A DNA stretch of 64,000 bases from Desulfoluna butyratoxydans. Lineage in GTDB: Bacteria; Desulfobacterota; Desulfobacteria; Desulfobacterales; Desulfolunaceae. The translations under genes were made by a program, and so were the position numbers. Below, one piece after another: positions 1 through 8,517 of the stretch. A model generated the notes under the pieces. It searched no databases, was not told where the DNA came from, and worked only from the letters and a program-made list of their open reading frames with translations. The first letter of the stretch is position 1, and each line of letters begins with the position of its first letter. Where the stretch lies: contig NZ_CAADHO010000006.1 of the NCBI RefSeq assembly GCF_900699765.1, forward strand, positions 401,184-465,183, given 5' to 3'.

Positions 1-412
1 GCATCTCCATGGTGCGTTCCTTCAAAAGGCCTCAGGATTGTCGCGCGGCGTATGGCGGTGATGGCCTTGGGAAGCCTGAAGCGGTGTCTGTCGCTTCTCC
101 GCTGGGTACGGTCACGAACGGCGGAAAATCCGCCAGGGTGCCCTTGAGGCATTTCGGGCACCGGCGTCGGGGGGACCGCATCTGAATCAGGCGCACCATT
201 GTTGGGTGAAACCGTGGGGTTTCGTCCCTTCCGAAACCAAGGAGAGGGGGTGTGGCGCTTTCAGTAAAGGTACGATTCATCATACCACAGGCCGATGGAT
301 TACAAAATGGTTCCCCGTCAGGGAATCCATGGGGGAGCCTATCGGATCAGGGAGCCGAGATCCAGAAAAAAAACGTCGTTCGCCTCTTTACAGGGGAAGC
401 GGGTGATCTTAG

Positions 413-430
413 ATTGAATCATGATTCAAT
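413..430. promoter_or_regulatory. palindromic operator candidate O1
   Basis: This is an 18-bp perfect palindrome, ATTGAATCATGATTCAAT, about 230 bp upstream of the tetR start. It shares the half-site ATTGAAY with a second palindrome at 602-619. The size and symmetry suit a dimeric TetR repressor. Binding is inferred. Confidence 0.45.
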
Positions 431-601
431 GTTCAGTGATGTTCCCGTGGCCCGAATCATGACAGGGGCCATGGGGACCATGGATCACGTCTAAACTTAC
501 AGAACTCTAATCACGCACGAAAATGATGCACCCTTGATGGGGCTCCGTGGGGGCATCCCTTCCGGGATCACGGGGGCGATGGGGGCATCATGTATCTGTA
601 T

Positions 602-619
602 ATTGAACGACGGTTCAAT
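602..619. promoter_or_regulatory. palindromic operator candidate O2
   Basis: ATTGAAC-GACG-GTTCAAT is an inverted repeat with 7-bp arms and a 4-bp centre. It ends 40 bp before the tetR GTG start and matches the half-sites of the palindrome at 413-430. It is well placed for autorepression of the tetR-tolC-hlyD operon. Confidence 0.55.
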
Positions 620-659
620 GACGGGGCGGCACAGCCCCAGCCGTCGGGAGGAGAGAAAC

Positions 660-1244
660 GTGGCAGTCAGTGTCGACAAAGAGCAGGCCATCCACAAGGC
701 GGCCATCCAGGTGATCAGCGAGTACGGGTTCCACAAAGCCAAGATGGCAAAAATCGCCGAGGTGGCCGGGGTGAGTGCGGGGAGCCTCTACACTTATTAC
801 AGCGACAAGGACCATATCCTTGATCGGATTTTCGAGGTGCTCTGGAAAAAGGACTGGGCCGGGCTCATGCCCCTGGCCGCCCGGGAGGACTTGAGCCCCC
901 TGGAGAAGCTGGAAGCAGCCATCGACCTGATCTTCGACGTGCTTGCCGGGGATCGGAATCTGATCATCGTGTTTGCCAACGAATTCAATAATTTCATGAA
1001 AAACAAAGAGGTGAGCTTTGCTCGCCACTACACCGAGTTCCAGGGGGCGTTTCTCTCCATACTGACGGAGGGGCAGGCCCAGGGGGTGGTGAACCCCCAC
1101 CTTCCCGGGGAGGTGATCTGTGACTTTATCCTGGGGGGCATCCGGAAGACCCTCTACGAGCGGGTCACGAGTGACCGGGGGAACGACTGGGCCATCCTGC
1201 GCACCCACATCAAGGCCATGATCCGGCGGGGAGTGCTGGTGTGA
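660..1244 (+). CDS. TetR/AcrR family transcriptional regulator
   Basis: This 194-residue protein has a TetR-type N-terminal helix-turn-helix (about residues 9-55, with the typical KIAEVAGVSAGSLYTYYSDKD recognition region) and a divergent ligand-binding C-terminal half. The GTG at 660 is chosen because a strong GGGAGGAG ribosome site lies 7 bases upstream; an in-frame extension back to 534 would cover the operator. The stop overlaps the next start (TGATG). It very likely represses the efflux operon that follows, through the two palindromes upstream, as CecR does for ybhGFSR in E. coli. The ligand is unknown. Confidence 0.9.
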   Translation: MAVSVDKEQAIHKAAIQVISEYGFHKAKMAKIAEVAGVSAGSLYTYYSDKDHILDRIFEVLWKKDWAGLMPLAAREDLSPLEKLEAAIDLIFDVLAGDRNLIIVFANEFNNFMKNKEVSFARHYTEFQGAFLSILTEGQAQGVVNPHLPGEVICDFILGGIRKTLYERVTSDRGNDWAILRTHIKAMIRRGVLV

Positions 1245-2674
1245 TGGGGCGTTTTAGACGGCGTTGGAAATGGCTCCCGTGGCTTCTGGCGGCGGCGTGG
1301 TGCTGGTCTGCCGCAGCCGCAGCCGGTGAGTTGACCCTGGATGAGGCTCTCTCCCGCATGGAAGCGGGCAACGACACCCTGGCTGCGGCCCGGGAGGAGA
1401 AAGCAGCCAAAACCTATGAAAAGGAGGCGGCCTTTGGTCTTCACCTGCCCTCGGTGAAAGCCTCCATGCGCTGGACGCGCATCGATGAGCCCATTGAGAT
1501 CGACTTGTCCGGCATTCATGACGCCATGAGTTTTCTCCATGGGCCGAATCCTGCCACGGGGAGCCCCGGAGATTCGCGACTGGCGTATGTGCCCGCGTTT
1601 ACCATGCCTGTCCAGGACGACACCTTTGTCAAAGGGCGTATCACCGCGTCGTTGCCCCTGTACGCAGGGGGCCGGATCCAGGCGGCCAACCAGGCGGCCT
1701 CATCCCGGGTCCAGGAGGCGGATGCCCAGCTTCGGGAGGCAGGCAGCCGGTTGATGCGGGACATGGTGACGCGTTACTACGGCCTTCGTTTTGCGAAAAA
1801 GGTGGTGGATGCCCGTGCCGCGTATTTAAAGGGGATGGAACAGCATGTGTCCGAGGCCAGGCAGCTGGAGGCCCAGGGGATGATTTCCCGGTCGGAGCGT
1901 CTCCACGCCGAGGTGTCCCGGGCCGAAGCCGAGCGTTTGCTGAAGCGGTCTGTGCGGGACCGGGACATCGCAGAGACCGCCCTTGCCAATCTCCTGGCAG
2001 AAGAGCAGGGGGGGCGCGGGGCGATTCACCCTGTGTCTCCTTTGTTTCTGACCCGGGATATTGAGCCCATGGAGTACTTTGTCTCTGCGGCCCTTCGCTT
2101 GAACCCGATGCTTCAGCAAATCGATGAAAAGGGTGTGCAGGCAAGGGCCGGGGTCAAGGCGGAGAAAGGGGCCCTGCTCCCCAAGGTCTATCTTTTTGCC
2201 CGGCAAGAGCTGGTGACAGACGACCTGACCATGCTTGAGCCCGAATGGGCGGCGGGTGTCGGGATGGAGATGTCACTGTTTGAGGGGCTCTCTTCGGTGA
2301 ATCGCCTTCGATCGGCCCAAGTCCAGACCTCCCGGGTGGCGCACATATCCGCCCAGGCAAAACGGGATATCGCAACCCTGACGGAGAAGCTCTATCACGA
2401 GGTGGTGGCTCAGGTGGAGCAGTACGACGCCTTGAAAACCTCCCGGGCTCTGGCCAGTGAAGCCGTGCGGGTCCGGACCCGGGCCTTTGAGGAGGGCTAT
2501 GCCACCTCCCTGGATGTGGTGGATGCCCGGCTCACCCTGTCCGGGGTGGTGGTCAGGCAGCTCCTGGCTGTTTACGAATACGACGTGGCCCTGGCACGGC
2601 TCCTGGAAACGGCGGGGCTGACCCAGGCGTTTCATACCTATCGCAATGACAAGGAACTGGAGGTGACCTTTTGA
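1244..2674 (+). CDS. TolC-family outer membrane efflux protein
   Basis: This protein of about 476 residues has a basic N-terminus followed by a hydrophobic, Ala-rich signal sequence (about residues 8-28) and two repeats of the long helical TolC/OEP pattern, with LxxAxxALAxLLE-type helices at the end of each half. It forms the outer membrane channel of the tripartite exporter encoded by the next three genes. The ATG at 1244 shares one base with the tetR stop; an in-frame GTG at 1241 would give a four-base overlap instead. The stop overlaps the next start in the same way, which implies translational coupling. Confidence 0.92.
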   Translation: MGRFRRRWKWLPWLLAAAWCWSAAAAAGELTLDEALSRMEAGNDTLAAAREEKAAKTYEKEAAFGLHLPSVKASMRWTRIDEPIEIDLSGIHDAMSFLHGPNPATGSPGDSRLAYVPAFTMPVQDDTFVKGRITASLPLYAGGRIQAANQAASSRVQEADAQLREAGSRLMRDMVTRYYGLRFAKKVVDARAAYLKGMEQHVSEARQLEAQGMISRSERLHAEVSRAEAERLLKRSVRDRDIAETALANLLAEEQGGRGAIHPVSPLFLTRDIEPMEYFVSAALRLNPMLQQIDEKGVQARAGVKAEKGALLPKVYLFARQELVTDDLTMLEPEWAAGVGMEMSLFEGLSSVNRLRSAQVQTSRVAHISAQAKRDIATLTEKLYHEVVAQVEQYDALKTSRALASEAVRVRTRAFEEGYATSLDVVDARLTLSGVVVRQLLAVYEYDVALARLLETAGLTQAFHTYRNDKELEVTF

Positions 2675-3660
2675 TGAAGAAACCCTACGCAGCGTGGATG
2701 ATGGTTCTGGTGGGGCTGGCGGCCACCGTGGGGGCTGTGTGCCTTTTGGGTATGAATCCTGCTCCCCTGGTGGTCCAGGGGGAGGTGGATGCCACCCGGA
2801 TTGATGTGGCCTCCAAGGTTCCGGGGCGCGTCTCCGAGGTCCTTGTTGCCCGCGGGGAGCGGGTGGCCAAGGGGCAGCCCCTGTTTGTCATTGACAGCCC
2901 GGAGATAAGGGCCAGGGTTCGCCAGGCCCGGGCCGCGGTGGAAGGGGCCAACGCCCAGCTCACCAAGGCAAACCGTGGGGCAAGGGAAGAGGAGGTCCGG
3001 GCGGCGCGCAACCTGTGGCGTAAAGCCGAGGCAGGGCTTACCCTTGCCAAAAAGACCCATGCCCGTGTGGCAAAGCTTCACGCCGACGGCGTCCTTCCTG
3101 CCCAAAAGCTCGACGAGGCCTTTGCCCAGCTCGAAGCGGCCCGCCGCAGCGCAGAGGCGGCACGGGCAGCCTATGAAATGGCTGAAAAAGGCGCCCGGGA
3201 AGAGGACAAGGAGGCGGCCTTGGCCATGGTGAGCAGGGCTTCAGGCGCCCTGGCCGAGGCCGAGGCCTTTGAGGAGGAGACCCGCCTTGCGGCGCCGCGG
3301 GCCGCCGAGGTGTCGGATATCGTGGTGGACCCCGGGGAGCTCGCCGCCACAGGGTGTCCGGTTGTGACCCTGGTGGACCTGGCCGATGTGTGGGTGACCT
3401 TCAACCTGCGGGAGGACCTGCTGGCCGGGATCCGCATGGGCAGTACCCTGCGTGCGGAGATTCCGGCCCTGGGCAACCGGGAGGTCACCCTGACAGTCAA
3501 TCACATCGCAGCCCTGGGGGCCTTTGCCACCTGGCACGCCACCAAGGCCACCGGTGACTTCGACATGAAGACCTTTGAGGTGCGGGCCGTACCCGAAGAC
3601 GGAATCGAGGGGTTGCGTCCCGGCATGAGTGCGGTGGTGACCTGGGACATGGGCAGCTGA
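2674..3660 (+). CDS. HlyD-family periplasmic adaptor subunit
   Basis: This 328-residue protein has an N-terminal membrane anchor (about residues 8-28), a lipoyl/biotinyl-like half motif (VDATRIDVASKVPGRVSEVLV), a long Ala/Glu/Arg-rich coiled-coil hairpin (about 90-200) and a beta-barrel domain. It bridges the inner membrane permeases and the TolC-like channel. An AGGTGACC ribosome site lies in the end of tolC, and the ATG at 2674 is one base inside the tolC stop. The architecture is that of E. coli YbhG and YhiI. Confidence 0.92.
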   Translation: MKKPYAAWMMVLVGLAATVGAVCLLGMNPAPLVVQGEVDATRIDVASKVPGRVSEVLVARGERVAKGQPLFVIDSPEIRARVRQARAAVEGANAQLTKANRGAREEEVRAARNLWRKAEAGLTLAKKTHARVAKLHADGVLPAQKLDEAFAQLEAARRSAEAARAAYEMAEKGAREEDKEAALAMVSRASGALAEAEAFEEETRLAAPRAAEVSDIVVDPGELAATGCPVVTLVDLADVWVTFNLREDLLAGIRMGSTLRAEIPALGNREVTLTVNHIAALGAFATWHATKATGDFDMKTFEVRAVPEDGIEGLRPGMSAVVTWDMGS

Positions 3661-3670
3661 GGTGGGGGCC

Positions 3671-4843
3671 ATGACGCGTGTTGCAACGGTGGTGGCCAGG
3701 GAGTGGGACGCCCTTCTTTCCGACCGGCTCTTTCGCCTGCTGGCCGTGGGGTTTCCCCTGATTGCCCTGGCCCTGTTCACCGCCCTGTTCCGCCAGGGAA
3801 GTCCGGAAGACCTGCCGGTGGCCGTGTGCGATCTGGACAGGAGCACCCTTTCCCGCTCGGTGGTTCGCATGGTGGATGCCTCCTCGTCCATGGCCGTTGT
3901 GCAGGTGGACGACCCGGAGGCCGGGCATCGAGCCATCCTCTCCGGCAGGGCCTACGGGCTTCTGATCCTTGCCGAGGGCATGGAGAGGGAGGTGGTGGCC
4001 GGAAGGGCGCCGGTGTCCCGGTTTTACATCAACAACCAGATCATGCTGCCGGCAGGGGTTATCAAGCGTGCCATGCTGAAGGTCTTTACCGGGGCTTCCA
4101 CCGGGGTGAAGCTGAGGGTGAACCTGGCAAAGGGGATGCCCGAGGCCCGGGCCAGGGAGCGCCTTTCCGGCATCCATGTGGCCTCACGGGTTCTTTACAA
4201 CCCAAACCTTGACTACCGGTGGTATCTTTATGCGGCCATCTGCCCCTTTCTCATGAAAATTTTCATCATGAGCGCCACGGTGTGGAGCGTGGGCCGGGAG
4301 ATGAAATCAGAGACCGTGCCCGTCTGGCTCCAGGCATCCGAAGGTCGGCTCCATGCAGCCCTTGTGGGAAAGCTCGCACCCCAGACGCTCTGGTTTACCC
4401 TGGTGTGCTGGGCCATGCTGGCCTTTTTTTTCGGGGCCATGGAGCTTCCGCGTCCCCAGCGGGTGGTCACCCTTATGGGGGGCACCGCGCTTTTTGTTGC
4501 GGCCTGCCAGGCCGCCGCCCTTTTTCTGGTGGCCTTTACCGGAGGCCTTGCCAAGGCGGTGAGCATGATGAGCCTTTACGCGGGATCGGCCTTTGTCTTT
4601 GCCGGGGTCACCTTTCCGGCGGCGGCCATGCCTCTTCCTGCGCGGGTCTGGCACGCGACCTTACCGCTGACGCACATGGTGCGGCTGATCAACGAGCAGG
4701 CCTTGAAGGGCCTTGCCTTTGAAGGTTCCGTAGGCACCCTTCTGGCCTTTGTGGCCATCGGGTTGGCGTGCGGGGTTCCGGCCTGGGCCAGGCTTTGCCA
4801 GAGACTGTGGGCCGCTGGCCAGGCACCGGGAGGGTTGTCATGA
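3671..4843 (+). CDS. ABC-2 type transporter permease (first of two)
   Basis: This protein of about 390 residues has one N-terminal membrane helix, a periplasmic domain of roughly 130 residues (VCDLDRSTLSRSVVRMVD region), and five C-terminal helices, as in the YhhJ/YbhR ABC-2 permease family. The start is the ATG at 3671, with GAGGTGGGGG upstream; a GTG at 3662 is also in frame. The last codons overlap the second permease (ATGA). The two permeases probably form a heterodimer. No nucleotide-binding protein is encoded in the operon. Confidence 0.9.
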   Translation: MTRVATVVAREWDALLSDRLFRLLAVGFPLIALALFTALFRQGSPEDLPVAVCDLDRSTLSRSVVRMVDASSSMAVVQVDDPEAGHRAILSGRAYGLLILAEGMEREVVAGRAPVSRFYINNQIMLPAGVIKRAMLKVFTGASTGVKLRVNLAKGMPEARARERLSGIHVASRVLYNPNLDYRWYLYAAICPFLMKIFIMSATVWSVGREMKSETVPVWLQASEGRLHAALVGKLAPQTLWFTLVCWAMLAFFFGAMELPRPQRVVTLMGGTALFVAACQAAALFLVAFTGGLAKAVSMMSLYAGSAFVFAGVTFPAAAMPLPARVWHATLPLTHMVRLINEQALKGLAFEGSVGTLLAFVAIGLACGVPAWARLCQRLWAAGQAPGGLS

Positions 4844-5988
4844 ACTGGTTTCGACTGGTTGCAGGGGAGTTGAGTCTGGCCTTGGGAGACTCTGCCACCC
4901 GCCTGCTGTTGCTGGGCTCGGTGGTGCTGTACGCGTTTTTTTACCCTTATCCCTATTCACCGGAGGTGCAGGACCATGTGCCGGTGGTCGTGGTGGATTT
5001 GGATCACACCAGTCTCTCCCGCCAGTTGATCCGCATGGCAGGCGCCGGGGACAGGGTACGGGTGGCTGCCCGGGCCGCCACCCTGGACCGTGCCAAGGCC
5101 CTGTGCCGGTCCGGAGAGGTTCAGGGGATCTTCCTTGTGCCCGAGGGGTTCCAGGGCAAGGTGCTCAAAGGGACAAAGGCTGAGGTGGCTGTCTGGAGCG
5201 AGGCCTTGAGCTTTTTCACCTACCGCCAGGTGGCCACCGGGCTGTTGAGTGCTTCCGGGACCCTGTCGGCGGGTATCGAGATCAAGCGCCTGAGGGCGGC
5301 AGGCCTCGCCGAAGAGGCTGCCTTTGCCGCCACGGAGCCCCTGCCCCTGCAGACGGTGCAGCTCTTCAACCCCGCGGGGGGGTACGGAACCTACGTGGTG
5401 CCCCTGGTTTTTGTCCTGATTCTCCAGCAGACCCTGCTCATGGGGGTGGGAATGGTGGCCGGTGCCCGGTCCGAGGCCGGGGACAGCTCCTGGTTTTCCC
5501 CGGGACCGGGGCTTTTGGGGGCCGTGGCCGCGGTGTCGTCCAAGCTCGTGGCTTATCTGCTCCTCTACAGCATCCACGCCCTGGCCTATTTCGGGGTGCT
5601 GCATCGGTTTTACCGGTTTGTGGCGCGGGGGGCGGTGTGTGAGATGGCTGTGGTGATGGCCCTGTTTCTCGTTTCCGTCATTCTGTTTGCCCTGACCCTT
5701 TCGGTGCTCTTTCCCCACCGGGAGACCAGCCTCTTTGTGCTCATCGGCACCTCCATGCCGGCGATTTTTCTCTCCGGCATCTCCTGGCCGGTGGAGGTTT
5801 TTCCCCCCTGGCTGCGAATTTTTTCCTATGTGATCCCGAGTACGGCTGGCATCGACGGGTTTTTGAGGGTGTCCACCATGGGGGCGGGCCTTGGGGATGT
5901 GGCAAAGGATGTCGCCATCCTGATGGGATTGGTGGTGGTCTACTTTTTTTCTGCGGTGTGGGTGTTTTTTAAAAAGAGCGGGGGGTGA
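4840..5988 (+). CDS. ABC-2 type transporter permease (second of two)
   Basis: This 382-residue protein has the same layout as the upstream gene: one N-terminal helix, a periplasmic domain with VVDLDHTSLSRQLIRMAG, and a C-terminal membrane block ending in a lysine-rich tail. The ATG at 4840 overlaps the previous stop by four bases and has a GGGAGGG site just upstream. It is the last gene of the operon, followed by a strong terminator at 6016. Efflux of a hydrophobic or toxic compound is inferred from the family; the substrate is unknown. Confidence 0.9.
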   Translation: MNWFRLVAGELSLALGDSATRLLLLGSVVLYAFFYPYPYSPEVQDHVPVVVVDLDHTSLSRQLIRMAGAGDRVRVAARAATLDRAKALCRSGEVQGIFLVPEGFQGKVLKGTKAEVAVWSEALSFFTYRQVATGLLSASGTLSAGIEIKRLRAAGLAEEAAFAATEPLPLQTVQLFNPAGGYGTYVVPLVFVLILQQTLLMGVGMVAGARSEAGDSSWFSPGPGLLGAVAAVSSKLVAYLLLYSIHALAYFGVLHRFYRFVARGAVCEMAVVMALFLVSVILFALTLSVLFPHRETSLFVLIGTSMPAIFLSGISWPVEVFPPWLRIFSYVIPSTAGIDGFLRVSTMGAGLGDVAKDVAILMGLVVVYFFSAVWVFFKKSGG

Positions 5989-6015
5989 GGCCCAAGCCTG
6001 TGAGTGGCCTCAAAC

Positions 6016-6053
6016 AAAAAAAGCCTGCTGATCGTCTGATCAGCAGGCTTTTT
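6016..6053 (+). terminator. intrinsic terminator of the efflux operon
   Basis: An 11-bp perfect stem (GCCTGCTGATC / GATCAGCAGGC) with a 4-base loop is preceded by an A run and followed by TTTTT. The flanking A and T runs let it work in both directions, so it separates the plus-strand efflux operon from the minus-strand tRNA. Confidence 0.9.
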
Positions 6054-6058
6054 GTATT

Positions 6059-6134
6059 TGGTGGAGCTGAGGGGGATCGAACCCCTGACCTCATGACTGC
6101 CAGTCATGCGCTCTCCCAGCTGAGCTACAGCCCC
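6059..6134 (-). tRNA. tRNA-Ala (anticodon GGC)
   Basis: The minus strand folds into a full cloverleaf. The acceptor stem GGGGCUG/CAGCUCC contains the G3:U70 pair that defines alanine tRNAs. The anticodon loop is CUGGCAG, the T arm carries GGUUCGAUCC, and the 3' CCA is encoded. It reads GCC/GCU codons. Confidence 0.96.
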
Positions 6135-6363
6135 GAAATCGGGTGGCGTCCATGATGATGTTCCGGTGACGCGTGGCTCTTTACATAGGGAAAATGGGGT
6201 GGGTCTGTCAATCGGAATTTTTGCGGCCAGGGCCCGAAATGCCGTGGGGGCAGCTGTGGAAACGCCAAAAATCCCGTTCCCACAGCGGGTTGTCCGGCAA
6301 CGCGTGGCGCGTGATTTTTTTTGCCCTGCCTCCGGTTTTGCCCCTTCAAAGGGGCCCGGGGCC

Positions 6364-7362
6364 TCAAGCCAGGGACTGGGTGACCGAGGCCACGGCCTCT
6401 TTTGCTTTGGCCCCGATCTCTTCCAGCTCTTCGGGGGTGAGGCCGAGAGCCTGAATCGAACCGGGGCTCATGCGGCTGTGGACACCGGTGGGGTCGGGGC
6501 TCTCCATGGTGCGCATGGCCAGGGCATCAGCCACGTGAATGATGTGGGCCAGGGGGCTGTTGCCCTCATCCGGGGTGTGCTGGAAGCAAATCGCTTCGGT
6601 CTGAACCTTTGGCAGGTTCCATTTTTGGAAGAAGAGGCCGGCCACTTCAGCGTGGGTGAACCCGAAGAGCTCGTTTTCCGCGTCGCAGAAGGTGGTGTGG
6701 TTCCGCTTCATGGCTTCGTCGAAGGCGGGCTTGAGCATGCCGATGAAGGGATCGAGCATCAGCAGGCCGGAGTCGTGGATCAATCCGGCGTTGAAGGCGT
6801 CGTTGGCAAGGGCAGGGTGTTTGGCCTCGGCAATGAGCCGGGAGGTGTAAGCGCAGGCCAGGCTGTGTTCCCAGAGGTGGCGTGAGGAGATGCGGTAGCC
6901 CGCCAGGTTTTTTCCCAGCATCCTGGAGGTGCTGACCACGGTGATCAGGTCCGAGATGGCCTGGCAGCCCATGATGGCGGCCGCCTGCTTTACCGTGGAG
7001 ACCGGAACGCTTAAGCTGTAGTAAGCGGAGTTGGCGATTTTCAGGACCCGTGTGGCCAGGGCCTGATCGGTGTTGATGACCGCGCCGATTTCGTTGAATC
7101 CGCAGGTTTCGTCGGACAGCACGCGAAGGGCCCGTCCCATGACCTCGGGCATGGGGGGCAGGGCCCTTGATTCCCGGACGATTTTTTTGAGCAGGGCTTC
7201 GCCGTGGGCCGGCAGGCCGTGGTGTGTGTGTGCGGTTTCCTGTTTTTTCACCACGATGGGTGTGCTGCATCCCGGGCAGGGAATGTCGATCTGTCGTCCC
7301 TCCGGGATTTTTTCATCGTTTACAGTATAGCTTTTGCCGCATCCGCTGCATGTGACTTTCAT
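6364..7362 (-). CDS. zinc-ribbon and HDOD domain signalling protein
   Basis: This 332-residue protein starts with an MJ0042-type zinc ribbon (Cys5, Cys8, Cys29, Cys32) and continues with an HDOD domain (about residues 60-260; PPMPEVMGRALRVLSD, DQALATRVLKIANSAYY, NAGLIHDSGLLML). HDOD proteins are related to HD phosphohydrolases but usually lack the metal-binding HD pair and act in signalling. The same kind of N-terminal ribbon is found on the receiver protein at 14362, which suggests a shared localisation or partner-binding module. A GGAG ribosome site lies upstream. Confidence 0.9.
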   Translation of the reverse strand: MKVTCSGCGKSYTVNDEKIPEGRQIDIPCPGCSTPIVVKKQETAHTHHGLPAHGEALLKKIVRESRALPPMPEVMGRALRVLSDETCGFNEIGAVINTDQALATRVLKIANSAYYSLSVPVSTVKQAAAIMGCQAISDLITVVSTSRMLGKNLAGYRISSRHLWEHSLACAYTSRLIAEAKHPALANDAFNAGLIHDSGLLMLDPFIGMLKPAFDEAMKRNHTTFCDAENELFGFTHAEVAGLFFQKWNLPKVQTEAICFQHTPDEGNSPLAHIIHVADALAMRTMESPDPTGVHSRMSPGSIQALGLTPEELEEIGAKAKEAVASVTQSLA

Positions 7363-7500
7363 TGACTCGACACTCCAGGGTGATCAAAAGAGGACGACGC
7401 CGCAAGGGGGGGACATCATGGTGTCGCCCGAGGGTGGAAACGCTCAAAAAAAGGGGCGGTTCCCGGGCCGGGCCGAATGTGCCGCGAACCTTATGCCGCA

Positions 7501-8259
7501 TCAAGCGAGAAACGTCGCAATGTGATTATTGAACTCCTCCGGGGATTCCATGGGGGAGAAATGGCCGCACCCTTGAATCACTTTCATGGATGCATCGGGT
7601 ATCTTATCGCTCAAAAGGCGTCCGTACTTTAGGGGAGTGGAGATATCTTTTTCTGCGGCAAGGACAAGCACACGGCTTCGGATTTCCGGGAGTCGGTCCA
7701 TCACGTCAAAGGCGTCACAGGCCGTCAGGTCGGTAACGGCCGCGGCGTTGCCTGTCTCCGTGGCCATGTCCAGGGCGTCCTTAAGCTCCGGTGTGCGTCG
7801 GGGTTCGGGCACGACAAAGTGAAACAGGGCCTTTTGGTAGGCGTCGTAGTTGGACCGTGCCGCCTCCAGGATGTCGGGAAGGACCCGAAGGCGCGCCCCG
7901 GTGTTGGCCAGGATGGCCTCGGGAAACCGGGACGGGTGGTCCAGGAGAAGCTGAAGGACGATGCCGCCCCCCATGCTGAGGCCGCAGGGCACCACCGAGG
8001 GGAGCCCGGACCCATCCATAAACTCCAGGACGGCTGAGGCCATCTCCTCAACGGAGGTGCACAGGGGCCCCTGGCTGCGGCAGTGGCCGGGAAGGTCCAG
8101 GGCCACGGTGTTGAATTCCGGGGCCAGCCCGCTGACCTGTGCCTCCCAGAATCGGCTGTTCTGTGCGGCACCGTGAATGAAGAGAAGGGTTTTGCGCTTG
8201 GGGTCGGGGTGGGGTTGTCCGGCAAGGAAACCAAACCCGTTGAGACGTGAAGACATCAT
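7501..8259 (-). CDS. alpha/beta hydrolase fold protein
   Basis: This protein of about 252 residues has the alpha/beta hydrolase plan: LLFIHGAAQNSRFW oxyanion region, nucleophile elbow CGLSMGGG (Ser), a late Asp in VLAAEKDISTPL, and His in GCGHFSPMESPEEF. This gives a Ser-Asp-His triad. The substrate is unknown; 3-oxoadipate enol-lactonase, carboxylesterase and BioH-like enzymes are similar. The start at 8259 (MMSSRL) is preferred because a CGGAG site precedes it; the longer frame to 8352 has no ribosome site. Confidence 0.85.
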   Translation of the reverse strand: MMSSRLNGFGFLAGQPHPDPKRKTLLFIHGAAQNSRFWEAQVSGLAPEFNTVALDLPGHCRSQGPLCTSVEEMASAVLEFMDGSGLPSVVPCGLSMGGGIVLQLLLDHPSRFPEAILANTGARLRVLPDILEAARSNYDAYQKALFHFVVPEPRRTPELKDALDMATETGNAAAVTDLTACDAFDVMDRLPEIRSRVLVLAAEKDISTPLKYGRLLSDKIPDASMKVIQGCGHFSPMESPEEFNNHIATFLA

Positions 8260-8370
8260 GGGGGCTCCGTGGTGCGGTAAGGGGTTCTGCCTGTTGGGTG
8301 GCCCCGTGGGCCAAGGGCCTGCTTCAGCAGTGACAACCGTCATACCACGCACGGGGTATGGTGTAAAGAA

Positions 8371-8515
8371 GCCTCCGGCGGCCCTGCCGGGGGCTAAGCT
8401 TTCGAAACGTTTGACAAACAGGTTTTAAAAACAGATTGAATTTAATCTGAACCAAAGGCGAATGCTATGTTTCGCTGAGAAGCGAAGGGGACATAGCATT
8501 CGCAACCTGCTTGTT
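8371..8515. repeat. dispersed intergenic element with two-tier hairpin
   Basis: The left end is GCCTCCGGCGGCCCTGCCGG, followed by a TTTGACAAACAGG motif, both shared with copies near 43194 and 52977. The right part is a hairpin with perfect 13-bp arms (8458-8470 and 8491-8503) enclosing a second 6-bp stem (TTCGCT/AGCGAA). Related hairpins with different arm sequences sit at 41548-41592 and 52841-52885. It is non-coding and lies between the hydrolase and the symporter. Confidence 0.7.
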
Positions 8516-8517
8516 GC

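Larger units (their letters stand above)
1..659. other. intergenic region upstream of tetR operon
   Basis: No convincing gene is seen before the tetR start. A minus-strand reading frame at 32-283 contains a CPKC zinc-finger-like segment, but it has no clear start signal or partner Cys pair and is not called. The region holds two related palindromes, annotated separately, which are the best candidates for TetR operators. The left edge of the window cuts the context, so a decayed gene end cannot be excluded. Confidence 0.5.

Noticed and set aside
32..283. Possible zinc-finger or transposase-like remnant on the minus strand
   Set aside because: One CPKC pair and a short frame only; no partner Cys, no ribosome site and the window edge is too close to judge.
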